Below are positions 8,171-15,994 of a stretch of 64,000 nucleotides of DNA, piece by piece. A program made the translations under genes and the position numbers. The DNA comes from Turicibacter sanguinis. GTDB lineage: Bacteria; Bacillota_I; Bacilli_A; MOL361; Turicibacteraceae. Position 1 is the stretch's first letter. Each line of letters starts with the position of its first letter. Location: assembly GCF_013046825.1 (NCBI RefSeq), contig NZ_CP053187.1:2514001-2578000 (forward strand), read 5' to 3'. Below the pieces are notes generated by a model. It saw only the letters and a program-made list of their open reading frames with translations. It did not search any database and was not told the DNA's origin.

Positions 8171-9214
8171 GTAATATTAAGTGCGACACATAAAAAAAAG
8201 CTCATAAATAGGATCTTTGTTATAGAATGAAGTTACCACACCCAATTCTTAACAAGGAGATCTATTTATGAGTTATAACCATCTTAACACATTTGAGCGT
8301 ACACGTATAGAAGTGCTTTCAAAAATGGGTTATTCAGCGAGACAAATTGCGGTGCAATTAAATCGTCATCATTCAACGATTGCTCGTGAACTGAAACGAA
8401 ATACTCAACAGACGTATCAGGCTGAGTTAGCAGATGAATTAGCTTGGAAACGTCGCTTAGGTTGTCATCGTCCAGAGACGAAATCTGAAGAAGTCATTCA
8501 AACTATCCAACATCATTTAAAACTAACCTGGTCACCTGAACAAATTTCTAATACCGTTTTAAAGGGTGTTATTTCCTTTAAAACCATTTATCGTTGGATT
8601 TATGATGGAACGATTTTATTGGGAGATTTAAACTGTCTAAGACAAAAAGGAAAACGCCGAAAACCTCGAGAAACACGCGGACCATTTAACATTGGAACCT
8701 CGATTCATCAACGTCCTAAAGAAGTCAAAAACCGTGAAACGTTTGGGCACTGGGAGTTGGATACCGTTGTTTCAAGTCGTGGGAAAAGTAAAGGTTGTTT
8801 AGCCACCTTTGTTGAACGTCAAACACGCTTTTATGTGGCTGTAAAAATAGACAATCGCTCGGCTTTAGAAATGTACCGAGCAATTAGTGAGTTATATGAA
8901 CATTTTCCTAAAGATACCTTTAAAACTTATACCGTTGATCGAGGAAAAGAGTTTGCTTGTTATTCCAAAGTAGAAGCTGATTTAAAGGTTCCTGTTTACT
9001 TCGCAGATGACTATTCGTCTTGGCAAAGAGGCAGTAATGAAAATGCCAATGGTCTTCTTCGAGAATTTTCCCGAAGAAGACAGACTTAGCACGAGTCAGT
9101 GATGAAGAGATTGATGAGGCACTCTGCCTCATTAATCATCGACCACGAAAATGTTTAGGTTGGAAAACTTCATTCGAGCTATTTCATGAGAAACTGTCGC
9201 ATTTGTATTGACAA
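8171..9214. mobile_element. IS30-family insertion sequence (about 1.04 kb)
   Basis: The transposase frame is flanked by imperfect inverted ends. The left end carries AAGTGCGACA (8179-8188) and the right end TGTCGCATTT (about 9196-9205), matching at 9 of 10 bases in inverted orientation. The outer bases match less well, so the exact borders are uncertain by a few bases. It sits immediately downstream of the PTS terminator, a common landing place for IS30 elements. Confidence 0.7.
8268..9211 (+). pseudogene. IS30-family transposase, frameshifted near the 3' end
   Basis: The frame starts with the IS30 helix-turn-helix region ('LNTFERTRIEVLSKMGYSAR', then HHSTIARELKRN) and includes the catalytic-domain signature 'GHWELDTVV' and the second aspartate in 'YTVDRGKEF'. 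It is open to a TAG at 9087-9089. At 9066-9069 a run of four T's replaces the five needed to read 'REFFPKKTDL'. After this one-base loss the normal C-terminus (including 'CLINHRPRKCLGW') continues in another frame to TGA at 9209. The DDE glutamate in that region is cut off from the main frame, so the enzyme is likely inactive. Confidence 0.85.
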
Positions 9215-9789
9215 TTCGTCAATTAAAAACAACTTCCTTATTGATGACGCTTTTATATGTATAATATTCTTTTATTTTGACAACTTCATAAAGGTATCTC
9301 AGTATGTATTAAGAATAATAGATATATAAAACGATAGATTAAATCAATGTATCATTTAAAAGTTGAGATGAATCAAACATTCCAATAAATAAAAATACAA
9401 CCTTTTAAAAGGTTGTATTTTTATTTACAAAGCCATTATATTTTATTAGTTAATAATGTATATGTAATTCTCATGTAAAAAGTAATGCTAATTTAGTTAC
9501 ATTTAGAAATGTATAATTTTATGAATTTTTATAAAAACCCTCCCTAAACTGAAACCGATGCGGGTAGTAGTATCTCTTTTTTTTAAAAGTGGATAGGTAT
9601 TTGGGATCGGTATATACCTTCAAGAAATGAAGATGTATAGTGAAAATATACTAAATAATTTGCATTTTAAAATAGAATGTTACGGAAAACGCTTGTTTTT
9701 TGTGACATTTTGATTGTTTTGAAAAGAAAGGAAAAAGAGTACAATAGAATAGATATATGGGTAATTTTTAAAAAAGAGGGTGGAGTGTT
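9215..9789. other. A+T-rich intergenic stretch with an orphan palindrome
   Basis: No coding frame is visible. A perfect 28-base palindrome (9393-9420) followed by TTTTATTT looks like an intrinsic terminator without an obvious gene. A short GGTATATACC palindrome is near 9609. The last 60 bases carry the promoter-like TACAAT and the ribosome binding site of the next small gene. Confidence 0.5.
9393..9427 (+). terminator. Orphan terminator-like palindrome
   Basis: AAATACAACC and GGTTGTATTT arms are separated by TTTTAAAA, giving a fully symmetrical 28-base element with T-rich 3' flank. It lies 180 bases after the IS30 element with no gene ending nearby. Confidence 0.6.
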
Positions 9790-9984
9790 ATGCAAGGCAT
9801 TAGGAAACATTTATTACAAGCTCAACATGATTTGAGAGGAAAGTGTGAACCAGCGAGTGAACTGATAGATAGACTTCGATCAGAAGGTAAAAGTATGGGA
9901 GAAATTGAGCAAGCATTATTGAATTTGAATCGTATTCAGGGGGCATATGATTCAGTTGAGACAGCATTAAGAATGTTAGAGTAA
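9790..9984 (+). CDS. Small hypothetical protein (64 aa)
   Basis: An ATG with GAGGGTGGAG just ahead opens a 64-residue, charged, wholly alpha-helical-looking protein. Leucines are spaced as in an amphipathic helix and it ends LRMLE. No signal peptide, membrane segment or known motif is visible. TACAAT at about 9740 could be its -10 box. It lies between an IS30 element and the spore-coat genes. I do not recognise the family. Confidence 0.5.
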   Translation: MQGIRKHLLQAQHDLRGKCEPASELIDRLRSEGKSMGEIEQALLNLNRIQGAYDSVETALRMLE

Positions 9985-10151
9985 TGAAAAAGAGGTCATA
10001 AAGACCTCGCTATAAAAAGAGAAATTAGGGTTTAACTAACTATTATATCATAGGGCAGTTAGTTAGTGTTATAACATACCACTAAGAATGGTATGATTAA
10101 ACATTAGCATAATTTTGAATAAAAATAAATTTAAATGTAAATAAATGTAAA

Positions 10152-10180
10152 ACAGACACATGTTATTGTGTCTATTTTTG
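10152..10180 (+). terminator. Terminator-like hairpin
   Basis: AGACACA, a six-base loop, TGTGTCT, then ATTTTT. It could end the transcript of the small gene at 9790. Confidence 0.55.
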
Positions 10181-10313
10181 GTTTGATGATGAAATTTAGT
10201 TAGTGTTTCTAAATTTTTGTTGTAAGTATATTGCATGATAAAAATTAGTATTAAATTTAATATCGGGGATAAAAAAACTTATTATCAAGAAATCATTAAA
10301 GATAGAAAAAAAA

Positions 10314-10341
10314 AAAAAGAGGTTATGGGAACCTCTTTTTA
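10314..10341. terminator. Bidirectional terminator-like hairpin
   Basis: AAAAAGAGGTT and AACCTCTTTTT arms around ATGGG, with an A tract on one side and a T tract on the other. It can serve the minus-strand catalase-like gene (stop at 10510). Confidence 0.65.
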
Positions 10342-10509
10342 AGGCAAGATATTGCGTTGTCAGCAATGAGATGTTGACGACATAATAGTAATCGTATTTT
10401 TGAATAATAAACTAGTATAGTATTTGTGGCATCATTAATGAAATCTATATTATTTCAAAAAATGATATAAATCACACTGTATCCTAATGTTTTTTTGAAA
10501 AAGTGATAA

Positions 10510-11181
10510 TTATTTATTAGGATTTTCGAATGACGGAGGCGTTGGATTTGGAGCTTCGTGTTTAGGACCAGGACTTGATAAATCAAAGTACAGCTTAGAA
10601 TCTTCCGTAACTCCAAAATCACGATTTGACCCTGTATTTTGTACTTTATTTAATGCCTCACGGAAAAGGGCATTATGTGCTTCTTCACGATTAAGTAAAA
10701 AATCAATTGTTTCACGGACATACTTATCATCAATTTGACGATAGAGGTATTCATAGACACATTTTGCACGTTGCTCTGAGGCAATATTTGAAAGTAAGTC
10801 AGCAACTAGGTCCCCTGTAACATTAACGTATGTTGCAGTCCAAGGAAATCCAGAAGAGTTAATAAGTCCAGGATTTAATCCATGAACAACATGAGCCTGT
10901 ACTTCTCCGGCTACAGCTGCTTCGTAGTTTAAGTCGTGACCATTTAATAAGTTGATAGTTTGAGCCACCATTTCCATGTGACTTAACTCTTCTGCAGCGA
11001 TATCTAAAAATAAATCTTTTATAACGGGATCTTTAATACGGAAACTTTGAGACATATACTGAAGAGCTGCCTTTAACTCACCGTTTTCTCCCCCAAGTTG
11101 TTCTTGCATTAAAATAGCGTACTGAGGGTTAGGTTTTTCAACTCGGACTGGATGTAAGAATTGTTTTTCGTGTTTAAACAT
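10510..11181 (-). CDS. Manganese catalase / CotJC-family protein, second paralogue
   Basis: 223 residues of the ferritin-like manganese-catalase fold. The putative di-manganese ligands are all present: Glu35 in GGENGELKAA, Glu65 and His68 in AAEELSHME, Glu136 in ASEQRAKC, and Glu166/His169 in REEAHN. It is longer than CotJC (194 residues here) and carries a proline-rich tail, so it is closer to a stand-alone Mn-catalase-like spore protein. It probably detoxifies peroxide or forms part of the coat. It lies 156 bases after the cotJC gene, beyond a terminator, so it likely has its own start signal. Confidence 0.85.
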   Translation of the reverse strand: MFKHEKQFLHPVRVEKPNPQYAILMQEQLGGENGELKAALQYMSQSFRIKDPVIKDLFLDIAAEELSHMEMVAQTINLLNGHDLNYEAAVAGEVQAHVVHGLNPGLINSSGFPWTATYVNVTGDLVADLLSNIASEQRAKCVYEYLYRQIDDKYVRETIDFLLNREEAHNALFREALNKVQNTGSNRDFGVTEDSKLYFDLSSPGPKHEAPNPTPPSFENPNK

Positions 11182-11295
11182 TATATCACCTCTATCGGTT
11201 TATTTTTTTCTATTTTATTATGTACCGATTATCAATTAATATAACTGTCAATAAGCTCAATAGTATAGGTAAAGCTAGTCAACTAACTTTTAAAG

Positions 11296-11326
11296 ATAAA
11301 ACCCCTTCATTTTTCAATGAAGGGGG
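11296..11326 (-). terminator. Terminator of the cotJABC operon
   Basis: On the minus strand, CCCCTTCATT and AATGAAGGGG pair across GAAA and run into TTTTATC. Confidence 0.85.
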
Positions 11327-11337
11327 AAAATTTATTA

Positions 11338-11922
11338 TTATTTTTTTTGAAAGAAATATTTATCATGTTGTAAATGTTCTTGTACATGAACTAATGTTTC
11401 ACCGAAACGTTGGAAGTGAACAATTTCACGTTCTCTTAGATAAGAAAGGACTTTTTTAACATCTTCATCAGTTGTCATATCAAGTAAATGTTCATATCCC
11501 GCACGCGCGCGTTGCTCAGCCCCCATATTAGAAGCAATATCTGCTACAGGGTCACCTTTCATATCGATATAAGCCGAAGTCCAAGGTGTTTGTTCAGGAT
11601 CAGCTAAGAAAACTGAAATACCTCTAGAAGCATAGGTTCCATCAAATCCTGCACGTTTAATTTCTTCTATTGTTGCTCCCTCTGTTAATTGAAAAATTAA
11701 AGCTGAAACAATTTCAAGATGTGCAAGTTCTTCAGTACCAATGTCTGTTAATGTTGCAATCGATTGACCTGTTGGCATCGTATAACGTTGTTGAAGATAT
11801 TCCATAGAAGCTGATAATTCACCATCAGAGCCTCCGAGTTCTTCATAGATGGCTTTTGCCATTCTAACATCTCGTTTTTTAATATCAACAGGATATTGTA
11901 ATTTTTTTTCATAAATCCACAT
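11338..11922 (-). CDS. cotJC: Spore coat protein CotJC (Mn-catalase family)
   Basis: 194 residues from the ATG at 11922, chosen because it begins MWIYEKKLQYP as the family does and has AGGGGGAG ahead. The frame can be extended upstream to 11955 without support. Metal-ligand positions Glu35, Glu65 and His68 (GTEELAHLE), and the later EQRA and REREIVH motifs, are present. In Bacillus subtilis CotJC interacts with CotJA and is assembled into the spore coat. The catalytic manganese site suggests peroxide protection. It is the third gene of the cotJA-cotJB-cotJC order, 11 bases after cotJB. Confidence 0.92.
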   Translation of the reverse strand: MWIYEKKLQYPVDIKKRDVRMAKAIYEELGGSDGELSASMEYLQQRYTMPTGQSIATLTDIGTEELAHLEIVSALIFQLTEGATIEEIKRAGFDGTYASRGISVFLADPEQTPWTSAYIDMKGDPVADIASNMGAEQRARAGYEHLLDMTTDEDVKKVLSYLREREIVHFQRFGETLVHVQEHLQHDKYFFQKK

Positions 11923-11933
11923 AAAAACTCCCC

Positions 11934-12182
11934 CTAACGTCTTTCCCAAGGCCATGGATCATTAACCCAGCTTATTTGATCAAAATCCGTCATATAACCA
12001 AAGTTAGTTAATGGTCCAAATACTTGTTCATATTCTTTTCTTAATTCTTGATATTGTCTAGATACTTTTCTGTAATCTTCTAATGCTTTTTTATTTTCTG
12101 GATGGGTATCAAGGAAGAGTTGAAGATCAACTGCCATGATATGCACAGCTTGAAGTGCGGTTAAAAATTCTTCTCTACTCAT
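11934..12182 (-). CDS. cotJB: Spore coat protein CotJB
   Basis: 82 residues from the ATG at 12182 (MSREEFL). The start lies inside the end of cotJA behind a GGAGG sequence; the longer frame to 12239 overlaps cotJA and is not needed. It shows the CotJB features: helical N-terminus 'LQAVHIMAVDLQLFLDTHP' and the C-terminal 'DPWPWE' aromatic tail. It is a small spore-coat or coat-assembly protein made in the mother cell in Bacillus. The overlap with cotJA and close spacing to cotJC indicate one operon. Confidence 0.92.
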   Translation of the reverse strand: MSREEFLTALQAVHIMAVDLQLFLDTHPENKKALEDYRKVSRQYQELRKEYEQVFGPLTNFGYMTDFDQISWVNDPWPWERR

Positions 12183-12387
12183 GACGACGGCCTCCTTGGG
12201 CAACTTTTCTTGGCATATATGGATCATAAAGATCAGCAAAAAAAGTTCCCTGATTTAACGTTTGTAGTGGGGTGTTTAGGTGTTGATAAGGTTGTGATTT
12301 GACATAGGCTGTTGCCAAAGGTAGATTGAAGCATGTGAGTTTTTGAGCACAACCATTATTTTGATAAGTAGTTTCGTTAGTAGACAT
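12175..12387 (-). CDS. cotJA: Spore coat associated protein CotJA
   Basis: 70 residues from the ATG at 12387, preceded by GGACGGTG. The ATG at 12402 is in frame but has no ribosome binding site. The family core is visible: 'LPLATAYVKSQPYQ' and 'GTFFADLYDPY'. CotJA is needed for assembly of CotJC into the coat in Bacillus. It is the first gene of the operon. By analogy expression should be under sporulation sigma E, but I could not identify a convincing sigma-E promoter by eye. Its presence supports an endospore-forming host. Confidence 0.9.
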   Translation of the reverse strand: MSTNETTYQNNGCAQKLTCFNLPLATAYVKSQPYQHLNTPLQTLNQGTFFADLYDPYMPRKVAQGGRRHE

Positions 12388-12757
12388 TTTTTCACCGTCC
12401 ATTAGAATATATATTGTTGTTTTAAAATGTTATTTGTTACAAAGTTTTATACAGTAGTTTTTAGTCCCTATAGGATAAATATTTGTGCGTTTTTATATTA
12501 ACAACTGCACACCATATTATATGTATTACTTTTCGAAGGGAGTAGGCTTTTACGAATGAATTAATGGAAGAATATTATATAAGATGTAAAAAAACAAAAG
12601 AGGGAGAGAATAGAGTGAACTATTTTGCTCGCATCAGTTGTTTCAATTTTGACCACACCGTGACCACGTTTTTAATAAAAAAGTACTTTTTTTGCGATTT
12701 TAATGAACTCTATGTCCTTGTATAAACACAAAAAAATTTTGAATTATTATGAAAATA
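12388..12757. other. Intergenic region between cotJA and the EIID fragment
   Basis: The region contains the cotJ promoter on the minus strand (not resolved). A 53-codon plus-strand frame (12564-12725) has no ribosome binding site or recognisable homology and is not called as a gene. Confidence 0.4.
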
Positions 12758-13006
12758 ATTCTTGGGGTAATCGTCGTAGGGGCTTTAATTGCATCCTATG
12801 TAGGAGTTCCAATTACGGCTGAAATTCCTAATGGGGAGTCAGTTATTGTCGTTCAAGAAATCCTTGATGGAATTATGCCTTGTTTATTACCACTTGGATT
12901 AACATTTGGATTATATCCTCTAGTTAAACGTGGAGCCTCTCCACTTGTTAACATCGCAATTCTAGTTGTCATTGGATTACTAGGAGCATTCATCGGATTA
13001 TTCTAA
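12758..13006 (+). pseudogene. 3' fragment of a PTS EIID gene
   Basis: These 249 bases match the last 249 bases of the intact EIID gene (7854-8102) in length and frame. The two differ at only four of 82 amino acids (G/P, K/R, V/I, A/F). The first ~140 bases are nearly identical, while the rest differ mostly at synonymous sites. Upstream homology stops abruptly at ATTCTTGG. There is no ribosome binding site and nothing of the first 190 residues. The fragment keeps its own terminator. Confidence 0.88.
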
Positions 13007-13011
13007 TAAAG

Positions 13012-13048
13012 AAAACACCAACTGTAATTGTCACAGTTGGTGTTTTTT
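13012..13048 (+). terminator. Terminator after the EIID fragment
   Basis: An AAAACACCAACTGT/ACAGTTGGTGTTTT stem with a seven-base loop and T run. It differs in sequence from the terminator of the intact EIID gene. Confidence 0.9.
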
Positions 13049-13355
13049 GTCTATCGTTTACTATCATTTAAACCCTATATTGCCTGAATATTAAAGACTT
13101 TTAGTGTGGTAAAAAGAAACAGTTGATGCTATTTTTAGACAAAACAACGTATTATCTATCCGAATTTAACAATTTATTATATTTTTCAACAATCACCTAT
13201 CAAAATATATCGAATAAATTTGAATCATAACGAAAAAGAGGGTAGCTCAACATTATTTTGAATCAATTTATCTGCGCTGGATTAAAACCCTTTTCCTATT
13301 TATATAGTCCTGTGATATTTTGGTAGTACAACAGGAGGGGAAGGAGTGAGTAGGA
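13049..13355. other. Intergenic region, nothing recognised
   Basis: About 300 A+T-rich bases without a plausible frame. The end contains the ribosome binding region AGGAGGGGAAGGAG of the next gene. Confidence 0.4.
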
Positions 13356-14009
13356 TTGTTAGAAAAAATAAGCTTTGATCCTAAACAATTAATTCAACAG
13401 TCAAAAGGAAATAATGCCTTTTTAAAACGTCTTGTGAAAGAGGAAATTGATTCACAGGAATATCCCATTTATTTACTGATTGAAAATACTGAAGATGAAT
13501 TGAGACTACTAGAAGAAGAGCGAAACTGGATTTTATTTTGGATGGGGATTGTTGTTATTTTGAATCTTTATTTAAATCTAGTTCATCAAGAAATAGTGCT
13601 TCCAACCATGGTACTTGGGAATATAGGCTTGATATTAAGTGCCTTACTACTTGGATTTTATTTCAAAAAAAATGCCTTTATTGGGGCGTATCGTCTTATC
13701 TTAGATGTTCTAGACAGATATCAACAAAATCAACTCAAAGCGATTAGATTGTCAAGTATGTACCTAGATATTAAACACTTTTTTCAAGATTTTGAAAAAA
13801 AAATTGATTTATATGGTAAGGATTGTAAGTGTTATGTTTATTACCGAACACAGGATGGGAAAAATTATTATACTGGATATTCTTTATGTGAAAGTTCAAT
13901 TTGGGATGAAGAAAGAGAGGAAATGTTGGATACGATCGACAAAGTTGGCATAATGACCATTCGGTTACAAGATGCATATGAGCTTTTTAAATCTCAAATA
14001 CGAAAATAA
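13356..14009 (+). CDS. Hypothetical two-helix membrane protein
   Basis: 217 residues, apparently starting at TTG 13356 behind a purine-rich GGAGTGAGTAGG; the start is uncertain. An N-terminal charged helical region (about 1-58) is followed by two adjacent membrane segments (about 60-78 and 83-103). A cytoplasmic C-terminal domain of about 110 residues follows, rich in aromatics with a CKCYVYY segment. There is no known catalytic motif. It is transcribed alone and ends in a strong terminator. I do not recognise the family. Confidence 0.55.
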   Translation: MLEKISFDPKQLIQQSKGNNAFLKRLVKEEIDSQEYPIYLLIENTEDELRLLEEERNWILFWMGIVVILNLYLNLVHQEIVLPTMVLGNIGLILSALLLGFYFKKNAFIGAYRLILDVLDRYQQNQLKAIRLSSMYLDIKHFFQDFEKKIDLYGKDCKCYVYYRTQDGKNYYTGYSLCESSIWDEEREEMLDTIDKVGIMTIRLQDAYELFKSQIRK

Positions 14010-14049
14010 ATTTAAAACCCTCATTGTTTATCAAATCAAATTCCTAAAA

Positions 14050-14087
14050 AACTGTTACTTTTTTTGCTTGAGTAACCGTTTTTTTTT
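14050..14087 (+). terminator. Intrinsic terminator
   Basis: AACTGTTACT/AGTAACCGTT arms (one mismatch) and a run of nine T's, 40 bases after the preceding stop. Confidence 0.85.
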
Positions 14088-14233
14088 ATGACGTTAAATG
14101 TTAGAGACATCCATTCAATGACCTAAAATTATTTTTGCCATTTAGCAATTTGAACGTAAAAATACGACATTATTTTATAATTTATGGATATATATGTATA
14201 GATGGATAACTTATGGTCAAAAGGAGTGAAAAT

Positions 14234-15994
14234 ATGGGGGAAATCTTTAAGCATTTAAAGAAACCAGAATGGGGAGGAATGATTGTTTGTCTCATTTTTA
14301 TCGTGACACAAGTTTGGTTAGATTTGAAGCTTCCCGATTATATGTCAGAGATTACGAGGCTAGTTCAAACAGAAGGTAGTGCCATGGGTGACATTTGGGT
14401 ACAAGGCTCTTACATGCTATTTTGCGCACTAGGGAGTTTAATTTCTGCAGTCATTGTTGGTTTTTTCGCAGCACGTATTGCCGCAACATTATCAAAACGA
14501 CTTCGAGAAAGTTTATACACCAAAGTAGAATCTTTTTCGATGCAAGAAATTAATCAATTTTCTAATGCTAGTTTAATTACACGTTCAACCAATGACATTA
14601 CACAAGTTCAAATGGTATTTGCCATGGGGTTACAAGTGATGATTAAAGCACCCATTTTAGCTGTTTGGGCAATATTAAAAATTCTTGGAAAAAATTTCGA
14701 ATGGTCGCTTGTAACTGCAGGAGCCGTCTGTGTGTTATTAGTTATGCTATCAATCATTTTAATTTTTGCTGTTCCAAAATTTAAAATAATTCAAGGACTA
14801 ACCGATAATCTCAACTTAGTCACACGAGAAAATTTAACGGGAATTCGAGTTGTCCGAGCTTATAATGCAGAAAATTATCAAGAAGAAAAATTCGAAAATG
14901 CAAATAACATTTTAACTCGTACTCATTTATTTACTGGACGTATTATGGCTATTATGGGACCTGGAATGACATTAATTATGAGTGGATTAAGTTTGGCTAT
15001 CTACTGGATTGGAGCTTACCTGATTGAAGCTGCGGATAGAATGGATAAAATTGGGTTATTTAGCGATATGGTCGTATTTTCATCTTATTCAATTCAAGTC
15101 GTCATGGCCTTTATGATGCTCACCATGATCTTTATCATGTTACCACGTGCCACTGTTTCAGCCAAACGAATTATGGAGGTTTTAAATACACCTCTTAGTA
15201 TTGTTGATGGAACAAAGCAAGCCCCTACTGATAGGGTTGGAGAAGTGGAATTTAGAAATGTTAGCTTCAAATATCCAGATGCTGAAGAATATGTGATTGA
15301 AAACATCAGTTTCAAAGCGAACCGAGGCGAAACCGTTGCTTTTATTGGATCAACGGGTAGTGGTAAGTCAACCTTAATCAACTTAGTTCCTCGTTTTTAC
15401 GATGCAACCGAAGGAGAAGTCTTAGTTGATGGAATGAACGTCAAGGATTATAAACAATCTGATTTAAACAATAAGCTGGGCTATGTTTCACAAAAAGCCG
15501 TCTTATTTGCTGGTACAGTAGAGTCCAATATTGTTTTTGGAGATAACGGACGTCAGATGGCTAAATTAGATCAGGTTAAAAAAGCAATCACCATTGCCCA
15601 AGGTCGTGACTTTGTTGAAAAAATGGATCGAACTTATCACTCATCTATTGCTCAAGGAGGAAGTAACGTTTCCGGAGGACAAAAACAACGTCTTGCAATC
15701 GCTCGTGCCATTTGTCGTGATCCTGAGATCTATATTTTTGATGATTCTTTCTCAGCGCTCGATTATAAAACAGATCGTGTCTTACGCGCTGCATTACGAC
15801 AAGAAACAAAGGATGCAACCCATTTAATTGTTGCGCAACGAATTGGAACGATCATTCATGCGGATAAAATTATTGTACTCGATGAAGGAAAAATGGTTGG
15901 CATCGGAACCCATCAAGAGCTTTTGAAAAATTGTGAAGTTTACCGACAAATTGCTTATTCACAATTATCGAAGGAGGAGTTAGAACATGAGTAG
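14234..15994 (+). CDS. ABC transporter, ATP-binding/permease subunit with degenerate catalytic site (heterodimer subunit 1)
   Basis: 586 residues from the ATG at 14234, nine bases after AAAGGAGTG; the ATG at 14213 lies upstream of that site. Six membrane segments (about 15-300) form an ABC type-1 exporter domain. The nucleotide-binding domain has Walker A GSTGSGKST (about 371), signature VSGGQKQR (about 478) and Walker B 'IYIFDDSFSALD' (about 503). The usual catalytic glutamate after Walker B is aspartate here, the mark of the degenerate-site subunit in heterodimeric exporters such as LmrCD, BmrCD and TM287/288. It overlaps the next gene by eight bases. The role is probably multidrug or lipid export. 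Confidence 0.9.
   Translation: MGEIFKHLKKPEWGGMIVCLIFIVTQVWLDLKLPDYMSEITRLVQTEGSAMGDIWVQGSYMLFCALGSLISAVIVGFFAARIAATLSKRLRESLYTKVESFSMQEINQFSNASLITRSTNDITQVQMVFAMGLQVMIKAPILAVWAILKILGKNFEWSLVTAGAVCVLLVMLSIILIFAVPKFKIIQGLTDNLNLVTRENLTGIRVVRAYNAENYQEEKFENANNILTRTHLFTGRIMAIMGPGMTLIMSGLSLAIYWIGAYLIEAADRMDKIGLFSDMVVFSSYSIQVVMAFMMLTMIFIMLPRATVSAKRIMEVLNTPLSIVDGTKQAPTDRVGEVEFRNVSFKYPDAEEYVIENISFKANRGETVAFIGSTGSGKSTLINLVPRFYDATEGEVLVDGMNVKDYKQSDLNNKLGYVSQKAVLFAGTVESNIVFGDNGRQMAKLDQVKKAITIAQGRDFVEKMDRTYHSSIAQGGSNVSGGQKQRLAIARAICRDPEIYIFDDSFSALDYKTDRVLRAALRQETKDATHLIVAQRIGTIIHADKIIVLDEGKMVGIGTHQELLKNCEVYRQIAYSQLSKEELEHE

Larger units (their letters stand above)
9985..10509. other. Intergenic region with three hairpins
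   Basis: No gene is visible. GAGGTC/GACCTC at 9991-10007 has a T run only on the minus strand. CATACC/GGTATG pairs at about 10075-10095. AGACACA/TGTGTCT at 10154-10173 ends in ATTTTT. A further A-flanked hairpin lies at 10314-10341. Confidence 0.5.

Noticed and set aside
9060-9075. Programmed frameshift in the IS30 transposase
   Set aside because: IS30 elements normally encode a single-frame transposase, and the run TTTT lacks a proper slippery heptamer or stimulatory structure.
12564-12725. 53-codon plus-strand frame between cotJA and the EIID fragment
   Set aside because: No ribosome binding site and no recognisable homology; it could be a remnant but cannot be supported.
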